64,000 nucleotides of DNA from Acidisarcina sp963790505 (GTDB lineage Bacteria; Acidobacteriota; Terriglobia; Terriglobales; Acidobacteriaceae), in assembly GCA_963790505.1 (NCBI GenBank), contig CAWBOT010000004.1, positions 1 to 64,000 of the forward strand, given 5' to 3'. Made by a program: the position numbers and the translations under genes. Shown one piece after another: positions 49,520-59,115 of this stretch (position 1 is its first letter; each line of letters starts with the position of its first letter). The notes under the pieces are model-generated. The model searched no databases, was not told where the DNA came from, and saw only the letters and a list, made by a program, of their open reading frames with translations.

Positions 49520-50104
49520 TTGTTGGCTACGGACGTGCTCACGCTCGACCAAGGATTTCCCACTCGAGCGTGCCTAACGCAGTCGAGCAGTGTGAAATTG
49601 AAATCAGTTCTCCTTCGCTTCTTGCGATCACTACTCTTCAATAGCCCGAACGGTATCATTGTGCGAATTTCCGAATCGGGTCGCGTAACAGGATCAACGC
49701 AGCTCAACGAAGAGGTGCTAACAACCTCACCTGACCGAATGGCTCTAGTAATGAGCGGGGGAGGAACTCTGATCGAGGCCTACGCAGTGGATGCGGTGAT
49801 CAGCGCCATAGAGAATCCTCAATACGGAGTCGCCACCGCGTTAAGAGCGTCGAACGCGGCAGCCATGGAAGAAGCTCTCAAACAGACGGCAGTCCTGATG
49901 AATGCGGCAGTATCGGCCGCTGCGCTGGGTATGGCTCCAGGGGTAACCGGCATCAATTGGAAACTTAATGCCGAGCGCTCGGAAAGTATTTGCAAAATAG
50001 TGAGAATGAATTATCTCAGTTGGTTGACTACCCAGATTATGGAGGGGGCGGCCGATCTAAAGCGCATTCCTAGCGAACCTTCAAGAAATACCAAAGACCG
50101 GTAG
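49520..50104 (+). CDS. Hypothetical protein, possibly an N-terminally truncated gene
   Basis: 194 codons from TTG 49520 with GAGGAG 9 nt upstream. The same frame is open back into the truncated transposase (GFLEAFEAARSFLRDEEYFA...), so the original gene may have lost its start when the IS was inserted or deleted. It contains MALVMSGGGTLIEAYAVDAV and a helical, Ala-rich part (ATALRASNAAAMEEALKQTA). I recognise no family. The 3' end overlaps the convergent membrane protein gene by 35 nt. Confidence 0.5.
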   Translation: MLATDVLTLDQGFPTRACLTQSSSVKLKSVLLRFLRSLLFNSPNGIIVRISESGRVTGSTQLNEEVLTTSPDRMALVMSGGGTLIEAYAVDAVISAIENPQYGVATALRASNAAAMEEALKQTAVLMNAAVSAAALGMAPGVTGINWKLNAERSESICKIVRMNYLSWLTTQIMEGAADLKRIPSEPSRNTKDR

Positions 50105-50510
50105 CGTAAGTTGTGGCGACAAGAATAGTGCCGATCACGATAAATCGCTCTGCGGGCTCGCCAGTTTGCCGGGGGCCAGTTCTCCGGGCGCCGACGACTA
50201 TTCGGTAATGCGCAAAGATCGCCGGGATATAACCTAACTGGAGTAGTACAGAATCAGACGCGAAGATGCGCGGTAGCAGGGTCGAAAAAGGGCTCGCGAG
50301 TAACGTGATGAGGCCCGCGCTTACAAGCGCTATCGAAATGAGGATCAGATAGTCAGCCCACGCCAGCCTTATCGGCCAGTCGGGGTGATTTTCCATCACT
50401 GAGATTTCACGCTGCAATCGGAAGATGAAGATGGCGACCCCGAACCCAAATATGATTGCCGAGACCGCGACCAGATCATTGGCGGGTAAGTCGGGCGCTA
50501 TCGCATTCAT
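50070..50510 (-). CDS. Small four-helix membrane protein, unknown
   Basis: A 146-residue protein from ATG 50510 (MNAIAPDLPANDLVAVSAII) with four hydrophobic segments and ENHPDWPIRLAWADYLILIS between the first two. It lies inside the island between the two hslU ends. No family was recognised and no partner is obvious. Confidence 0.6.
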   Translation of the reverse strand: MNAIAPDLPANDLVAVSAIIFGFGVAIFIFRLQREISVMENHPDWPIRLAWADYLILISIALVSAGLITLLASPFSTLLPRIFASDSVLLQLGYIPAIFAHYRIVVGARRTGPRQTGEPAERFIVIGTILVATTYATGLWYFLKVR

Positions 50511-50563
50511 GGCTATAGGCTACATGACCGAGCCTGGGAGGCCGCCCGATTTAGCCATAGCTG

Positions 50564-50638
50564 ATCGATCCCGATTACGTCCGCCATATGGTCGCGTCGA
50601 TCGTGAAAGACCAGGACCTGGCGCGGTACATTCTCTAA
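50564..50638 (+). repeat. Right copy: orphan remnant of an hslU 3' end
   Basis: In frame, it encodes IDPDYVRHMVASIVKDQDLA then RYIL and TAA. It differs from the hslU end only at third codon positions (GAC/GAT, GAA/GAT, GCA/GCG, GAT/GAC, CTG/CTC, TAG/TAA), with a single Glu-to-Asp change. Homology stops abruptly upstream of it. Confidence 0.9.
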
Positions 50639-50660
50639 CACCAATTGGTCCTCGGCGACC

Positions 50661-52172
50661 TTAAATCGCCCGGGGTCGAAGGCTCTCCGGTCGAATCTCT
50701 AAATCCACCTCCTGCCCGATCCGCACCACCAGCGGCAATAGCGCCTCAACATCGGCCAGGGATGTGCGGAAGTTCACGATACAAACCCGCAACGCGAACT
50801 TGCCATAAACGACTGCATTCGAAACATAAGCTTCGCCGCTGTTTTGTAAGCGAGTCAATAACTCCCGGTTCAAATCGTCCAGATAGTTCTGCGCTTCCTC
50901 GTCGCTGGAATTTAGATCCGTCGGTACATATCGGAAGGTCGTGATGCTCAACGATTGCGTCAGGGCCTGGAGTGCGCCATATTCAGGAATTCGCTCAAAG
51001 AGCTCCCGCGCCAGACGAATGTCGTCCGTGAGCATCTGAACGTAGCCTTCGCGCCCAACCTGCTGCAGCGCGAGCCAGACCTTCAGTGCTCGAAAGCCCC
51101 GCGAATTCTGTGGCCCGAGATCGAAGTAGTTAATGGCTTCGACGCCGAAGTGGTAATACGGAGGATGATAGGCAAAGGCATCGCGTAGCTTCCCGGGGTC
51201 GCGAACCAGTGCACAGCCCGCCTCTAAAGGCGCATAAAGCCACTTATGCGGATCGATCGCCACCGAGTCCGCCTCCTTGAGCCCGGCGAGTGCACCAGGC
51301 GCATCCGGCAAGGCCGCGGCAACGCCACCATAGGCGCCATCCACGTGGAACCATAGATCAAATTCGCGGCAGATAGCAGCGGCCTCGGCTAACGGATCAA
51401 TCGCACCTGTGCTCACCGTGCCCGCAGTGCCTATGACCAGGAACGGTTTGTCTCCGGCTTCGATGTCTTCGGCGATCTGCCGCCTCAAAGCCTCCGCGTC
51501 TATCCGCGCCTGATCGTCCGTGGCAATCCAGCGGATGGCGTCCGTTCCCATTCCCGAGATATCAGCCGCCTTCTGGATCCACGTGTGCGTTTCCTTGGAG
51601 CAATAGACCCGCGGCCTGGATGCCCCAATTCCCTTGGTCCGCACCTCCTGGCCGCATTTCGCTTGCCGGGCCGCGAGAAAGCAGACCAGGTTGGCCATGT
51701 TGCCGCCGCTGACAAAGAGCCCCCCGCAATCGACTGGATAACCAACCATTTCGGCGATCCAGCGAACGGTCTGGGCCTCGATCTCGCTCGCCATCGGCGA
51801 GAGCAGCCATGCCCCAACATTCGGATTGACGGCTGCGGCCAGCAGCTCGCCGAGTATACCGATCGGCGCGGCCGACGATGTGATGTAGCCCCAGAATCGC
51901 GGATGGCCATTGAAGAGAGAATGCTCGAATAAAAGCTCGGCCGCCTGGTTCAGCAGCGATGACGCATCCGTACCTCGGTCTGGCAGCCTGCGATCAGCGC
52001 CCAAAGCCTGACGGACCGCAGAAGGCGATTCCGCAGGAGTCACCTTTCGTTCAGGTAGTGAATCCAGAAAACTCGCGACTCGGTCGACGAGCTGATATCC
52101 CAATCTCCGAAACTCTTCGCCACGCATCGCCAGCGGAGATAGCCGCTCCGCAATCAATTCCTCTTCGAGCAT
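50661..52172 (-). CDS. PLP-dependent decarboxylase (aromatic amino acid decarboxylase family)
   Basis: A group II decarboxylase that makes an amine from an amino acid. The 503 residues show FNGHPRFWGYITSSAAPIG, SGGNMANLVCFLAAR, HVDGAYGGVAAALPD (PLP-binding Asp) and the Schiff-base Lys in SVAIDPHKWLYAPLEAGC. A C-terminal domain with LRVCIVNFRTSLADVEALL completes the fold. The substrate (aromatic amino acid, glutamate or other) cannot be settled from sequence. It is monocistronic on the minus strand after the island. Confidence 0.9.
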   Translation of the reverse strand: MLEEELIAERLSPLAMRGEEFRRLGYQLVDRVASFLDSLPERKVTPAESPSAVRQALGADRRLPDRGTDASSLLNQAAELLFEHSLFNGHPRFWGYITSSAAPIGILGELLAAAVNPNVGAWLLSPMASEIEAQTVRWIAEMVGYPVDCGGLFVSGGNMANLVCFLAARQAKCGQEVRTKGIGASRPRVYCSKETHTWIQKAADISGMGTDAIRWIATDDQARIDAEALRRQIAEDIEAGDKPFLVIGTAGTVSTGAIDPLAEAAAICREFDLWFHVDGAYGGVAAALPDAPGALAGLKEADSVAIDPHKWLYAPLEAGCALVRDPGKLRDAFAYHPPYYHFGVEAINYFDLGPQNSRGFRALKVWLALQQVGREGYVQMLTDDIRLARELFERIPEYGALQALTQSLSITTFRYVPTDLNSSDEEAQNYLDDLNRELLTRLQNSGEAYVSNAVVYGKFALRVCIVNFRTSLADVEALLPLVVRIGQEVDLEIRPESLRPRAI

Positions 52173-52371
52173 CGCAGTCCTCTTCGGGGAATGTTACTCA
52201 ATCGGGGAGGCAATCGAAAATTGGATTCGCAATCGCTGCCGTGAGGAACGGCTGCGGGAGAAATTGCGCGAATACCGCCGACACGCGACCGTCGATCGCT
52301 ACAGGGGACGTAGCGACGCACAACTGATTTTGAAGGTTGTGTTCGGCTGCGGCCGGCCCGAAGCCGAAAAC

Positions 52372-52911
52372 TTACATGATTCGTTCGGGCATCGTCGCCG
52401 GCGGAAGCGCCATGCGCTTTTCCATCTCGCCGCGGACCTTCGTCAAGCCATAAACACAGCCCTCGAAAGATTCCGCAAGCTTCTCGAATAGTGGCGCTTC
52501 GACCGCGTATTCAAAGACATTGAACTGGGAGACGATCCAGTAGCTTTCTTTTCCCGCGCGCACCATCTGGAGGAAGCGCACCCGCTGCCGCCAGAGATGC
52601 AGCGACTCCGGATACATCCCGGTCAGAAAGAGCGTGTAGTCGCCGATGTGTTTGCGGATGTGGCGTTCCTGGTCGAACGACGCAGCAGTGCCGTGGATAG
52701 GATCGGAGGCGGTCATCATCTCGCCAACCTCCTCCATCGGTCGCCCCGCCGAATCGCGGAGACTGTAGAGGCGGTCGGTTTCGCAGAAGTCGGTGAGCAA
52801 GTCAGCGACGTAGCTCGAGACCTCGGCGTCGCGGATGCCCACGTGTTCCGCGTAGCAATCCTCAACAAGTTGATGAAACAGGTGACGCAGCGAATGCGAT
52901 TCGGGAACCAT
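52372..52911 (-). CDS. Conserved hypothetical protein
   Basis: A 179-residue soluble protein from ATG 52911, preceded by AAGGAGAATCG. It is predominantly helical, with HLFHQLVEDCYAEHVGIRDA, ERHIRKHIGDYTLFLTGMYP and many His/Tyr/Trp residues. There is no signal peptide or TM helix. I do not recognise its function. The well-formed ribosome site supports expression. Confidence 0.7.
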   Translation of the reverse strand: MVPESHSLRHLFHQLVEDCYAEHVGIRDAEVSSYVADLLTDFCETDRLYSLRDSAGRPMEEVGEMMTASDPIHGTAASFDQERHIRKHIGDYTLFLTGMYPESLHLWRQRVRFLQMVRAGKESYWIVSQFNVFEYAVEAPLFEKLAESFEGCVYGLTKVRGEMEKRMALPPATMPERIM

Positions 52912-53245
52912 CGATTCTCCTTAATGCAATAGCGGGTGAGACCTTAAGCTGTCTGAACCCGCTTTGCTTTAGCGTGCCAAATTCATCGTTCCTTCTCGAT
53001 CTACTTACCTCTCGTTCACACTTAATTACAGAATGTACCGAACGCTCGCCGGATTACCAAGAAAGATCGGCAGAGGTATCCAATTCGCTAGCAGTCGGTG
53101 GCGCGAAGTGCAAGCGGCCCTGCCAATTGAAGCCGGCTAAGCCTGAAACGGTCCGCGATCGAAAGACACTATGGGGAGGGAAATACAGAGTTGACCGCAT
53201 TTCAACAAATGAGGTCTACTCTGTTTCGCATCAGTAAGGAGCTTT
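52912..53245. other. 334-bp divergent intergenic region
   Basis: Between the hypothetical gene and the metallophosphoesterase. An 87-codon open frame (52974-53237) has no ribosome site or recognisable sequence and is likely chance. TTGACC at 53191-53196 with TCTACT at 53215-53220 (18-bp spacer) may be the promoter of the next gene. Confidence 0.4.
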
Positions 53246-54535
53246 ATGGCCGCCTCCAAACACCCGAAGAAAACTCCCCCTAAACATCCGGCGCCTGTGC
53301 ACAAACCAAAACCGCCCAAGCCATCGGCGCCGTCATCAGGGCAACCGGTCTTCGCCCAGCCCGCCCCAAGTCCTGACCCTACCGGCTTCGTCGACACCAC
53401 TTCCGACTCGGGCGACTATAGTCTGGTCAACGCGACTCTTCTCCAGGCCGTGCCAACTCCTCGCGGCGGAGCCACCGAACCGGTTGTCACACTGGCCGAG
53501 GTGCTTGGCGATGCGGGTCCGGCGGCGGTGAGCAAGATTCAGGCGTCCGGCCAAATCGTCTTTCATTCCGCCGGCGATACCGGCAATACAACCGGCCCAA
53601 GTACCATAACGAAGGTCGCGGACAAAATGGTGAGCGACTTCGACGAGGCAGATCCCGCCGATGTCCCGTCCTTCTTCTTTCATCTCGGCGATGTGGTCTA
53701 TAACTTTGGTGAGGGGGCATACTACTACGACCAGTTCTACGATCCTTACCGTCAATACGCGGCGCCGATTATGGCGATCGCCGGCAACCATGACGGCGAG
53801 GTTTACAAGACTGATCCGGCGCCCACGCTGGAGGCATTCCTGCGCAATTTCTGCGCCGCGACGCCTGCGGTCAGCACCGATGCCGGGGGCTTGTCGCGAA
53901 CGGCGCAAATCCAGCCCGGCGTCTTCTACACTTTCGACGCACCCTTTGTGCGCATCCTCGCTCTCTACAGCAATGTGCTGGAAGACCCGGGAGTGATCTC
54001 GAGCCAGGGCAATAGTGCATCGCCGGTCAGCGATGCGCAGCTTGCCTATCTCACCGCCGCGCTGCAACGGGCAAAGAACGAGAACTACGCCGGCGCAGTG
54101 ATTATCGCGGTGCATCATCCGCCTTTCACGTACGGATCCGCCCATTCCGGAAGCCCGCTCCTGCTTCAGGACATCGACAACGCGGCAACCAAGGCCGGAT
54201 TCTGGCCGCACGCCGTGCTCTCCGGCCACGCTCACAATTACCAGCGCTTCACCCGCCAGGTAGGCCAGACTCAGATTCCCTACCTCGTCGCGGGATGCGG
54301 CGGCCACGGACTCAGCCCCCTGCAGTCAGGCTCAAACGGGGCGATCCGCACCCCAATCACAGTGAGCAGCACACTCACTTTCGAGAGCTACGATGGCACG
54401 GATTACGGTTACCTGCGGGTGATCGCCACAGCAGAGACGCTGACGATTGAGTTCCATCCCGCATCGGATGGCGCAGGGACGAAGACGCCGGACGATGTGG
54501 TTACCGTGAATCTCAAGACCCGGACGATCTCCTGA
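53246..54535 (+). CDS. Metallophosphoesterase (calcineurin-like)
   Basis: A di-metal phosphoesterase. The 429 residues from ATG 53246 (TAAGGAG upstream) begin with a Lys/Pro-rich tail (HPKKTPPKHPAPVHKPKPPK) with no clear signal peptide. The metal motifs are in order: HSAGDTG, FHLGDVVYN, AIAGNHDGE, VHHPPFTYG and LSGHAHNYQRF. The C-terminal part resembles purple acid phosphatase-like proteins. The substrate is unknown. A hairpin separates it from the convergent transaldolase gene. Confidence 0.88.
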   Translation: MAASKHPKKTPPKHPAPVHKPKPPKPSAPSSGQPVFAQPAPSPDPTGFVDTTSDSGDYSLVNATLLQAVPTPRGGATEPVVTLAEVLGDAGPAAVSKIQASGQIVFHSAGDTGNTTGPSTITKVADKMVSDFDEADPADVPSFFFHLGDVVYNFGEGAYYYDQFYDPYRQYAAPIMAIAGNHDGEVYKTDPAPTLEAFLRNFCAATPAVSTDAGGLSRTAQIQPGVFYTFDAPFVRILALYSNVLEDPGVISSQGNSASPVSDAQLAYLTAALQRAKNENYAGAVIIAVHHPPFTYGSAHSGSPLLLQDIDNAATKAGFWPHAVLSGHAHNYQRFTRQVGQTQIPYLVAGCGGHGLSPLQSGSNGAIRTPITVSSTLTFESYDGTDYGYLRVIATAETLTIEFHPASDGAGTKTPDDVVTVNLKTRTIS

Positions 54536-54553
54536 CGGTCCGCAACGAAAAGA

Positions 54554-54575
54554 GGCGGCCGAGTTGGCCGCCCCT
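54554..54575 (+). terminator. Bidirectional terminator hairpin
   Basis: GGCGGCC (54554-54560) and GGCCGCC (54566-54572) flank a 5-base loop, with A-rich sequence before it and CCTTT after. It lies between two convergent genes. Confidence 0.65.
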
Positions 54576-54597
54576 TTGGTCGGTGTTGCTCAAGAGT

Positions 54598-55605
54598 TTA
54601 GTGGGCGCCGACAGTTTCTTTGCTCGCGCCGAGCTCCGCCAGCCGGGTGGCCAGCAGCTTCTCGAGGTTGACGAGCGCCTCGCTGAAGCCTTCGATACCC
54701 TCTTTAAGTTTGTCATGCGCCATGCGATCGGCGGCGTGCATCTTCTCGAAGGTCTCTTTGTCGATGCTTAGCTTCTCAATATTCTCCGTCTTCGCCTTAG
54801 CGGGGTCGAGCTTGCGCGGCAGGTCGCCAGTCTTCTGTTCCAGTTCATGCAGCAGCTTGGGTGAGATGGTGAGCAGGTCGCAGCCGGCAAGCTCTTCAAT
54901 TTCGCCGATATTGCGGAAGCTCGCGCCCATGACCACAGTCTTGTAGTCGTACTTCTTGAAATAGCTGTAGATCTTCGTCACCGACTGCACACCAGGATCA
55001 TCAGCGCCGACATAGTCCTTGCCGGTGTCTTTCTTGTACCAGTCAAGAATGCGGCCGACGAACGGCGAAATGAGCGTGACTTTTGCCTCAGCGCAGGCAA
55101 TCGCCTGGTGCAGGCCAAAGAGCAACGTCAGGTTGCAGTGGATGCCTTCCTTCTCCAGAATCTCGGCCGCCTTGATGCCTTCCCAAGTGGACGCGATCTT
55201 GACCAGAATGCGCTCCTTGTCGACGCCCTCGTCCTTATACTGCTGAATGATCGCGCGCGCCTGCTTCAGCGTCGCTTCGGTGTCGTAGGAAAGACGAGCG
55301 TCAACCTCAGTCGAGACGCGGCCGGGAACGATCTCGAGAATGCGCTTGCCAAAGGCCACTGCCAGACCTTTGAAGGCCAGCTTGGCTACTTCGTCGTCGG
55401 TGGCATGGTCGCCAAGGTGCTTCCGCGCATTGAGCAGCACTTCATCGACGATCGGCTGATACTGCGGCTGCTGCGCCGCAGCGGTAATGAGGGATGGGTT
55501 GGTGGTCGCGTCCTGCGGCTTCACCGTCTTGATGGCTTCAATGTCGCCCGTATCCGCGACGACGACCGTAATTTCCCTGAGTTGTTCGAGCAGAGTCTTC
55601 GACAT
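54598..55605 (-). CDS. tal: Transaldolase
   Basis: Transfers dihydroxyacetone units in the pentose phosphate pathway. The 335 residues start at ATG 55605 (MSKTLLEQLREITVVVADTG) with AAGGAG 6 nt upstream; the frame to 55665 adds unconserved sequence. Family motifs: DATTNPSLITAAAQ, the Schiff-base Lys in RILVKIASTWEGIKAAE, and CNLTLLFGLHQAIACAEA. Length fits the classic TalB type. Confidence 0.96.
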   Translation of the reverse strand: MSKTLLEQLREITVVVADTGDIEAIKTVKPQDATTNPSLITAAAQQPQYQPIVDEVLLNARKHLGDHATDDEVAKLAFKGLAVAFGKRILEIVPGRVSTEVDARLSYDTEATLKQARAIIQQYKDEGVDKERILVKIASTWEGIKAAEILEKEGIHCNLTLLFGLHQAIACAEAKVTLISPFVGRILDWYKKDTGKDYVGADDPGVQSVTKIYSYFKKYDYKTVVMGASFRNIGEIEELAGCDLLTISPKLLHELEQKTGDLPRKLDPAKAKTENIEKLSIDKETFEKMHAADRMAHDKLKEGIEGFSEALVNLEKLLATRLAELGASKETVGAH

Positions 55606-55849
55606 AATTTCTCCTTCTAACGCGATTTCCTGTTTTTCGGCGGCACCCAGTGCTCCCGGAATCACTCATCCGGGAAAGCTGCTCAACCATCGGCGGTTCC
55701 GGCGCATTATGATGGGAACTCGCTCCAACCCCTAAACTTTAGCAGGAATGCCCCAGCGAAGCGAAGACTTCCTTGCCTTCTGGAAGATGAATTTCCCGCT
55801 TTTGCCGCCACGTTGCGCCCCACTTTGCGCCTACGCCCAGTTAGATGCG

Positions 55850-56659
55850 TCAACCGGAGACTGGATTTGAAAGTAGTCCAATTCCTTCGACCGCCACCTC
55901 CACCAGATCGCCCGGTTGCATTGGCCCCACCCCAGCCGGAGTTCCGGTAGGGATCAAATCGCCCGGCAACAGGGTCATTGCCGCGCTGATATACCGCAGC
56001 AAATCCGGAATGGAAAAGATGAGGTCGAGGGTGCTTCCTTTCTGCCGCAGGCTGTCATTTAATCTGGTCTCCACGCCCAAGCCGGCGGCCGGGTCAATCT
56101 CATCCGTCACGATCGGCCCGGCCGGGCAAAAAGTGTCGAAGCCCTTGGCGCGCGACCACTGCCCATCGGCCTTCTGCAGATCGCGAGCCGTAACATCGTT
56201 CACGATCGTGTACCCGCGGATATAGGGCTTTACATCTTCTTCAGCGCCGATCCGGCTGGCCCGCTTGCCGATCACGACCGCCAGCTCTCCCTCGAAATCC
56301 ACGCGCTCCGATTGCCACGGAAGGCGTATCGACTCCCCCGGAGCGATGATCGCCGACGGGGCCTTCAGAAAGAGCAGCGGCTCCCTGGGAACTTCGTTCC
56401 CCAGTTCTGCCGCATGGTCGCGATAGTTGCGGCCGATGCAGATGATCTTCGACGGTGTCACCGGAGCGAACAACTTGACGCTCCCAAAGGGCACCGGCTC
56501 AAACGCAGCCGCATCTGGGGGGTCCGGCAACCGCGTCCACGGATCTTCTTCCGGAGACGGCAGCAAGCGCTCAATCCAGTCATGGCCACTGCGCTCAACG
56601 ACTTCGCCGTACTGGGGGCCGAATTCGCTTTCAAAGCGGCAATATCGCACAGAATCCAT
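55850..56659 (-). CDS. Fumarylacetoacetate hydrolase family protein
   Basis: A metal-dependent C-C hydrolase, isomerase or decarboxylase. The 269 residues contain the core IICIGRNYRDHAAELGNEVP, KAPSAIIAPGESIRLP, metal ligands in VDFEGELAVVIGKRA, and NDVTARDLQKADGQWSRAKG, and end with TGTPAGVGPMQPGD. The exact reaction is not decidable (for example acylpyruvase or HpcE-like). It follows the lipoprotein gene by 18 bp and is likely co-transcribed with it. Confidence 0.9.
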   Translation of the reverse strand: MDSVRYCRFESEFGPQYGEVVERSGHDWIERLLPSPEEDPWTRLPDPPDAAAFEPVPFGSVKLFAPVTPSKIICIGRNYRDHAAELGNEVPREPLLFLKAPSAIIAPGESIRLPWQSERVDFEGELAVVIGKRASRIGAEEDVKPYIRGYTIVNDVTARDLQKADGQWSRAKGFDTFCPAGPIVTDEIDPAAGLGVETRLNDSLRQKGSTLDLIFSIPDLLRYISAAMTLLPGDLIPTGTPAGVGPMQPGDLVEVAVEGIGLLSNPVSG

Positions 56660-56677
56660 CCTTTCTTGAACATTGGC

Positions 56678-57793
56678 TCAGGGCTTTGGCGCCATTGTCT
56701 CTGAAACCTCTGCCGAGTGGGCGCTTTCGTTGCCGTCATGGTCAATGGCGGTGATTGAGTAGGCGTAGGAACGACCCGGCTGGGCGGTCAGATCGCGAAA
56801 CGCAGGCGCGTTGAGAGGCGCGCCTGGAGGGGTGATGCGACGCGGCGGCCCACTCCCTTCGCTGCGGTAGACCGCATATCCGGCCAGGTCAGCCTCCTTG
56901 TCCGGCGTCCAGGAAAGGTCGATCGATCCCTCATTCGGAGCAGAGACGGCCGCCAGCCCCGAAGGTACGGCAGGAGGAAACACATCTTTGGTATCCAACA
57001 CAATCTCGGCACTGACCGGACCTCCGATCTCGATCGACCTCCCGCCAACCGTAACTGTGTCGATCCGTGTCAGCCGGTAACTGTATCGCTCATCGAAGGC
57101 GGCGTCAGGATCGAGGGCCTTGCCCGTGTCGTTGCCCGGCGGCAGATGGACAACCAATGTCTGCTGCTTCGCCAGTACGGGTGCGCCGCCAATCGGGGAC
57201 TTCGATTGAGCATCGCCGGAAATTGGCTTCGGTGCCGACAGCAACGTTCGCTCGATCCTGACCTCGTGTTCGGTCCCCGGCAGCACGCCGGGCTGCCATT
57301 CCAGCACCACTCCCTCGGCAGTGATCTTCCCATGAGCGTCCCGAAACAGCGGCGGCGCGGCCCCGGCGGCGGCAAGAGCGATATTCGAGGCGCCCGCCGA
57401 GCGCCCGTGCGGGCCCAGGACCTCGATCGAGTAGGCCAACAACTGCGGTGCTCCTGTGACCAGATCGGGGGACAGACGATCGTCGTAGGTCGCAGGCTTG
57501 TCGGGCGCGTAGCTTGGACCGTCCACTGCCTGGCAAGGTCCATCTCCAATTCGTCGGCAAATATGCACAGGTTGAGGACCTACCAAAAGCAATTTGTCCG
57601 TTGTGCGTTTGGGCATCGTCCACTTCAGCGTGACCCGGTCCGCAACCCGCTTGGCGGTCAGGTCGGTCACTGGCATCGGCAGCTTCAGACTCGGCGCCAG
57701 TGGAGCCCCGGCTTGCCCACATCCGCAAAGCACGCATACACAAAGAAGGGTCGCTACGAAACCGCAGGCCAGGGCCGGGGAGTTCGAGAACAT
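56678..57793 (-). CDS. Lipoprotein with fibronectin type III-like repeats
   Basis: From ATG 57793 the product is 371 residues with MFSNSPALACGFVATLLCVC then VLCGCGQAG, a lipobox. At least two Fn3-like beta domains follow (PVTDLTAKRVADRVTLKWTM near the start, and VPSGLAAVSAPNEGSIDLSW with YAYSITAIDHDGNESAHSAE near the end). The role is likely surface binding; no enzyme motif is seen. The frame opens at 57910 in an ATGA overlap with the upstream SDR gene, but then the signal peptide would sit 39 residues in. Confidence 0.78.
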   Translation of the reverse strand: MFSNSPALACGFVATLLCVCVLCGCGQAGAPLAPSLKLPMPVTDLTAKRVADRVTLKWTMPKRTTDKLLLVGPQPVHICRRIGDGPCQAVDGPSYAPDKPATYDDRLSPDLVTGAPQLLAYSIEVLGPHGRSAGASNIALAAAGAAPPLFRDAHGKITAEGVVLEWQPGVLPGTEHEVRIERTLLSAPKPISGDAQSKSPIGGAPVLAKQQTLVVHLPPGNDTGKALDPDAAFDERYSYRLTRIDTVTVGGRSIEIGGPVSAEIVLDTKDVFPPAVPSGLAAVSAPNEGSIDLSWTPDKEADLAGYAVYRSEGSGPPRRITPPGAPLNAPAFRDLTAQPGRSYAYSITAIDHDGNESAHSAEVSETMAPKP

Positions 57794-57906
57794 TGAGAAG
57801 CTGGATTTTCTCCCGGTCGGGGGGTGGTGCGCTGGCATCGTTTCCAAGACTATTTCCAAGACTAGCAGAGCCCGCGCGAACCGCGCGGAGGCCGCCAACT
57901 CCGCGA

Positions 57907-58863
57907 TCATGCGGTGAGTAGGCCGCCTAACGCTGGACCGAGCTCGGGGTCGAGGAACGCATAGCCGGCCTCGATCAGCTTGGCCGGAAACACCCTGGCG
58001 CTGGCCAGCAATGCCTCATCGGCCATCTCTCCGAAGGCCAGGCGCAGTGCAAACGCGGGCGCAGGAATGATTGCCGGACGGTGCACTGCGGCCCCCAAAG
58101 CCTGCGTAAATTCAGTGTTCCTTACCAGACCTGGGGCGGCCGCGTTGACCGGCCCTCGCATGTTCTGATTCTCGACGCAGAAGCTCAGAATTCCAACCGC
58201 ATCGCGCAAGGTGAGCCAGGGCATCCACTCGCGGCCGCTACCCAGCTTGCCGCCCAGCCCAAGCCGGAATAATGGAAGCAGCTTAGCTAGAGCCCCTCCC
58301 TCAGGCGACAGCACTACCCCAAGCCTCGTGTTCACAACCCGTATGCCCGCAGCCTGGGCGGCTTCTGCGGCCGCTTCCCATGCAAGGCATGTCTCGGCCA
58401 GAAAACCCGTCCCGGGGGCCGACTCTTCAGTCAGGATTTCGTCCCCTCGATCACCGTAAATGCCGATGGCAGAAGCACATATGAACACCTTTGGCGGTTC
58501 AACCTGGATCAGCGCCTTCACTAGCGCCTGGGTCGTCTGCACCCGGCTGGAGACGATTTCGCGCTTGTATTTTTCCGTCCAGCGACCCGCCGCAACGTTC
58601 GCCCCGGACAGATGAACGACCGCATCCAGACCGCTCAGACGCTCGATTTCCGCAAATGGCCGGACTGCCATCGGATCCCAGGAAATAGATTCCGCGGAAG
58701 CCGAGACACTCGATCGCCCCGTCTGGCTGCGAATTAAGCGAATAACATGAATCGAATCCTGCATCCAACTTCGTACTAAAGAAGTACCGATCATTCCCGA
58801 CGCGCCACTCACTAATACCCGCGCTGGGTTCGACGGTTCTTGCGGTGTTGGTTCGAGAATCAA
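57907..58863 (-). CDS. TIGR01777-family NAD(P)-dependent epimerase/SDR
   Basis: 318 residues from TTG 58863 (GAGG 7 nt upstream). The Rossmann motif is VLVSGASGMIGTSLVRSW; other family marks are LDAVVHLSGANVAAGRWTEK, FICASAIGIYGDRGDE, and WMPWLTLRDAVGIL. The family is related to cell-division-linked SulA-like epimerases, but its substrate is unknown. It is the first gene of a run SDR - lipoprotein - FAH on the minus strand. Confidence 0.9.
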   Translation of the reverse strand: MILEPTPQEPSNPARVLVSGASGMIGTSLVRSWMQDSIHVIRLIRSQTGRSSVSASAESISWDPMAVRPFAEIERLSGLDAVVHLSGANVAAGRWTEKYKREIVSSRVQTTQALVKALIQVEPPKVFICASAIGIYGDRGDEILTEESAPGTGFLAETCLAWEAAAEAAQAAGIRVVNTRLGVVLSPEGGALAKLLPLFRLGLGGKLGSGREWMPWLTLRDAVGILSFCVENQNMRGPVNAAAPGLVRNTEFTQALGAAVHRPAIIPAPAFALRLAFGEMADEALLASARVFPAKLIEAGYAFLDPELGPALGGLLTA

Positions 58864-59115
58864 TTTTTGCCTCGGATTAGATTAGAGACGAAATTCGCTT
58901 GGTCACTGCCAAAGGGTCGCCATTCAAAGACAATTCGCTGATTAGTAGATGCCGCTTGGGTTGGGTCTTTACGAATCGTGGCCTCATCATCCAACGCGAG
59001 TGGATGAAAACAGCCAAAAGCTCGCATTTAATTTGACTACATGGAATATATTTTATGTACGGTAACAAAATGCAGGTCGCAACGTCTCATAGTTAAGTGA
59101 TATCGGAGGTGGGAG

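Noticed and set aside
52974..53237. 87-codon gene before the metallophosphoesterase
   Set aside because: No ribosome site, no homologous-looking segment, and it overlaps the probable promoter region.
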